This document shows, piece by piece, positions 62,160-64,000 of a stretch of DNA of 64,000 bases. The translations under genes and the position numbers were made by a program. This DNA comes from Halopseudomonas oceani (GTDB taxonomy: Bacteria; Pseudomonadota; Gammaproteobacteria; Pseudomonadales; Pseudomonadaceae), in NCBI RefSeq assembly GCF_002903165.1, contig NZ_PPSK01000004.1, positions 267,483 through 331,482 on the forward strand, given 5' to 3'. Numbering within the stretch: position 1 is the stretch's first letter; the number at the start of each line of letters is the position of its first letter. The notes below the pieces were generated by a model. The model did not search any database. It was not told where the DNA came from and saw nothing but the letters and a program-made list of their open reading frames with translations.

Positions 62160-63068
62160 ATGGCGATTTCGCGTATCGGACTCAATGAACTGGAAGCCGC
62201 CCTAGCAGTCGCCCGGCGCGGCTCCTTCCGCCAGGCCGCTATTGAGCTCAACGTCTCGACCAGCGCCCTGAGCACCACCATCGCCAAGCTGGAAGCCGCC
62301 ATCGACACACGCCTGTTCAACCGCACTACCCGCAGCGTATCGCTGACCGAGGCCGGCATCCTGTACCTGCAACAGGTGGGCCCGGCACTGGAAAACATGC
62401 GCGCCGCACTGGGCGAGGTGCGCACCCGTCACGCCGAGCCAGCCGGCGTGCTGCGTATCAATGCCTTCGCCAGCGCCGCGCGTTCGGCCCTGCTGCCGCT
62501 GATGCTCGACTTCCTGCAGCGCTACCCCAAGGTACACATTGATCTGGTGACCGAAGGCCGCCTAGTCGACATCGTCGCCGACGGCTTCGACCTCGGCCTG
62601 CGCGCGCGCAATCTCGTGCCCGCCGACATGATCGTGCTACCACTGGGGCAGGCCCAGCGCTACGCCATCGTCGCCAGCCCCGCGTACCTGAACACCCATG
62701 GCCGTCCAGCCTCGCCAGCAGACCTGCTAAATCACCCGTGCATCCGCATCCGCCTGCCCAACGGAGGCATCTACCCCTGGCACTTGGAAAAGGACGGTGA
62801 GCACATCAAGCTGGAGGTCAACGGACAACTCACCCTGGACGACGCCAGCGTGGTCAAAGCAGCCCTCAAGGCAGGCGCAGGCCTCGGACTACTGATGGAA
62901 CAGGACGTCCAGGAGGAGCTGGACGCCAGACAGCTAGAACGCGTGTTGCAAGACTGGACACCACCCCGCCAAGAGCTCTGCCTCTACTACCCCAACCGCC
63001 GCAACCCTTCAGCGACGCTGAAGGCATTTATCGACTTGGCACGGGAGCACGCGCGCGGTGAGCAGTAA
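62160..63068 (+). CDS. LysR-family transcriptional regulator
   Basis: A 302-aa LysR protein. Winged helix at residues about 6-65 ([42 protein letters not shown]). Effector domain from about residue 92 ([20 protein letters not shown]). It resembles the CrgA/DmlR-like group ([17 protein letters not shown]). AGGATAATCC precedes the ATG. It is divergent from the NTF2-like gene. It is the last gene of normal composition before the AT-rich tail. Confidence 0.87.
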   Translation: MAISRIGLNELEAALAVARRGSFRQAAIELNVSTSALSTTIAKLEAAIDTRLFNRTTRSVSLTEAGILYLQQVGPALENMRAALGEVRTRHAEPAGVLRINAFASAARSALLPLMLDFLQRYPKVHIDLVTEGRLVDIVADGFDLGLRARNLVPADMIVLPLGQAQRYAIVASPAYLNTHGRPASPADLLNHPCIRIRLPNGGIYPWHLEKDGEHIKLEVNGQLTLDDASVVKAALKAGAGLGLLMEQDVQEELDARQLERVLQDWTPPRQELCLYYPNRRNPSATLKAFIDLAREHARGEQ

Positions 63069-63122
63069 CAGGCGCGGAAGGTCGCCCGTCCCGGCACCAA
63101 CTGCAAACCAGCCTCAGAGTGT

Positions 63123-63272
63123 GCTGATACGGTATTCAAGCAGCTATATGAACGCCTGAAAGCCCAAGGAAAACCACCCAAAGTCACCCTGATTGCCTGC
63201 ATACGCAAAACGATTGAGATGCTTAATACTGCGCTCAAGAACCAGAAACCGTGGCGTGAAAAAACAGCTTGA
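63123..63272 (+). pseudogene. IS110/IS1111-type transposase C-terminal remnant
   Basis: The last 49 codons of a transposase are readable in one frame: FKQLYERLKAQGKPPKVT, then LIACIRKTIEMLNTALKN and QKPWREKTA-stop. This is the C-terminal signature of IS110-family DEDD transposases (usual form RLxxxGKPxKVAL.ACMRKLLxxLNA..). The rest of the element is gone; 54 bp separate it from the LysR stop. It directly abuts the attC-like motif at 63274. Confidence 0.8.
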
Positions 63273-63273
63273 T

Positions 63274-63309
63274 GTTGGGCGTTTACACCACAGTCACTTG
63301 TTAGCGCCG
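63274..63309 (-). repeat. Partial attC-like site at the end of the array
   Basis: Read on the minus strand after the stop of the 91-aa gene: GGCGCTAACAAGTGACTG..., with CTAACAAG matching the 5' end of many attC sites. The opposite end (GTTGGGC on the plus strand, 63274-63280) fits GTTRRRY. Only about 36 bp remain before transposase sequence begins, so the site appears truncated. Confidence 0.5.
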
Positions 63310-63323
63310 TGACACGAATAGCG

Positions 63324-63599
63324 CTAATCATCTTTGTCTTTGGTTTTTAAAGTCTCCACGTAATCTGCAATTCTTTTTAACTCTTTCGCAATCTCCAAGT
63401 TGCTTTCCAGCAATTGGGTGTTGATATTTTTTCCATTTTTAAAAGTCATTGCCCGCATAATCAACCAAAAGACAACTAGAAATATAACAAGCGGAAAAGC
63501 GGCAACAAAAATCTGCTCCAAAAATGGCTTCCCTGCTTCTTTCCCAGCCAATACTGGAGCACTAAATAAAGCCAAACCAACCAAGATCCAAGCTTTCAT
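63324..63599 (-). CDS. Small exported/membrane protein of unknown function (cassette-like)
   Basis: A 91-aa protein. The signal peptide (MKAWILVGLALFSAPVLA) is followed by a short linker, one strong membrane helix (IFVAAFPLVIFLVVFWLIM), and a charged coiled tail (LLESNLEIAKELKRIADYVETLKTK). The gene is AT-rich, unlike the chromosome around it. It starts just after one attC-like element and ends just before another, with a very short leader, as in integron cassettes. No family is recognised. Confidence 0.75.
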   Translation of the reverse strand: MKAWILVGLALFSAPVLAGKEAGKPFLEQIFVAAFPLVIFLVVFWLIMRAMTFKNGKNINTQLLESNLEIAKELKRIADYVETLKTKDKDD

Positions 63600-63614
63600 A
63601 TATGATCCCCATTA

Positions 63615-63672
63615 GTGCTAACAACCAAAGCGGCGGCGCACTTATGCGGCCAGCTGATTTTGCTTGTTAACT
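63615..63672 (-). repeat. attC-like recombination site between two small genes
   Basis: Minus strand, 58 bp: it begins AGTTAACAAGC and ends GCTTTGGTTGTTAGC. Outer segments pair (GTTAAC with GTTAGC, one G-U), then AAGC pairs with GCTT. The length equals the smallest attC sites, and the stop and start codons of the flanking genes lie 3 and 15 nt away. Confidence 0.55.
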
Positions 63673-63674
63673 AT

Positions 63675-63938
63675 TTATGCCATTTTATTTGGATTTGTAG
63701 CAACCAGCATAAAAAAACTTATTACCGTAATAACCACTCCGATTAAAAACACAAAGAAATTATTCTTAGTCCTCTCCCAATTGACGAATACAAGAGGGGG
63801 ATAAAAAAACACCCAAATGACCAATAACCCAATAAGCCAACCAACACTTTTCCGATAACCGATGATAAACGACCAAATATAGGACACACCGATCAAAATC
63901 ATCCCCAAAACACCTAAAACTTCGCCGATTTCTCTCAT
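63675..63938 (-). CDS. Small multi-helix membrane protein of unknown function (cassette-like)
   Basis: An 87-aa protein with three predicted helices (VLGVLGMILIGVSYIWSFII; WLIGLLVIWVFFYPPLVFV; FFVFLIGVVITVISFFMLV). The ATG at 63938 is set by AGGAG 8 nt upstream; the frame can be extended 10 codons but into the attC-like hairpin. It is AT-rich. Small hydrophobic ORFs like this are frequent in chromosomal integron arrays. No family is recognised. Confidence 0.75.
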   Translation of the reverse strand: MREIGEVLGVLGMILIGVSYIWSFIIGYRKSVGWLIGLLVIWVFFYPPLVFVNWERTKNNFFVFLIGVVITVISFFMLVATNPNKMA

Positions 63939-63952
63939 AATTTCTCCTATAT

Positions 63953-64000
63953 GGATAACACTGAGCACACCGGCGCCACGCCAGTGGCGTCCGGTGCTGT
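63953..64000 (-). repeat. attC-like element at the right edge (partial)
   Basis: On the minus strand an imperfect hairpin (AGCACCGGACGCCAC against GTGGCGCCGGTGTGCT) with one extrahelical A and a 2-nt bulge is followed by GTGTTATCC. Bulged stems ending in GTTAnnY are typical of folded attC. It would be the 3' end of the preceding cassette, outside the window. Confidence 0.5.

Noticed and set aside
1..64000. CRISPR arrays, rRNA or tRNA genes, prophage
   Set aside because: I looked for regular direct repeats with spacers, cloverleaf ends and phage structural genes and saw none. The repeats present are palindromic, operator-like or attC-like.

Overview
This 64 kb window reads as chromosomal DNA of a high-GC gammaproteobacterium. 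A pseudomonad, perhaps of the marine Halopseudomonas type, is the best fit. The pointers are a nirBD operon that carries a fused PP2C-phosphatase/Ser-Thr kinase, a bauR/bauA/bauC beta-alanine locus, paired DUF1302/DUF1329 genes with AraC-type regulators, MocR regulators, and a low-GC tail with integron-cassette features. Genus and species are inference; there is no rRNA or tRNA gene in the window.

Layout. 1-6906: a spermidine-synthase-like protein (runs off the left edge), a Kef-type K+/H+ antiporter, a CvfB-like RNA-binding protein, an esterase-like lipoprotein, and a LysE exporter with an AraC regulator. 7042-12823: a large DUF6351-like lipoprotein, then a MocR regulator divergent from a RidA-MFS pair. 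12779-18308: nitrite assimilation operon (nirB-nirD-FNT channel-kinase/phosphatase). It lies behind a near-perfect sigma-54 promoter, two NtrC-like enhancer sites and a strong leader terminator. 18805-27684: SGNH hydrolase, ABC exporter, beta-propeller protein, RimB-like protease, MocR/DUF1127 pair, inositol-phosphatase-like protein, diguanylate cyclase. 27884-31833: beta-alanine catabolism (bauC, bauA, divergent bauR). 31927-33926: hydrolase plus Bcr-type MFS exporter. 34020-35455: DAHP synthase preceded by an uncatalogued leader peptide whose run of Tyr/Phe/Trp codons precedes an intrinsic terminator, a textbook attenuation layout. 35519-36850: DEAD-box helicase.

36990-46495 holds a tandem duplication of a three-gene module (DUF1329, DUF1302 barrel, divergent AraC regulator). 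The structural genes remained very similar while the regulators diverged. 46496-54433 is an arsenosugar-type cluster: radical SAM ArsS, Na+/solute symporter, an atypical metallophosphoesterase, a TVP38-flavoprotein disulfide reductase fusion, and TIGR04283/TIGR04282 glycosyltransferases. Most of its genes overlap start-to-stop. 54595-59663 is an acyl-CoA-type operon (acyl-CoA dehydrogenase, two SDRs, an ACAD10/LvaA-like kinase, an extra SurE). It resembles a split version of the ACAD10/11 pathway for hydroxy acids. 59807-63068: AlkB, a DapA-like lyase, an NTF2-like protein and a divergent LysR regulator.

63123-64000 differs sharply. It contains the last 49 codons of an IS110/IS1111-type transposase, then AT-rich DNA with two small membrane-protein genes on the minus strand, each followed by a TAACAAG-type attC-like element. 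This looks like the distal end of a chromosomal integron cassette array.
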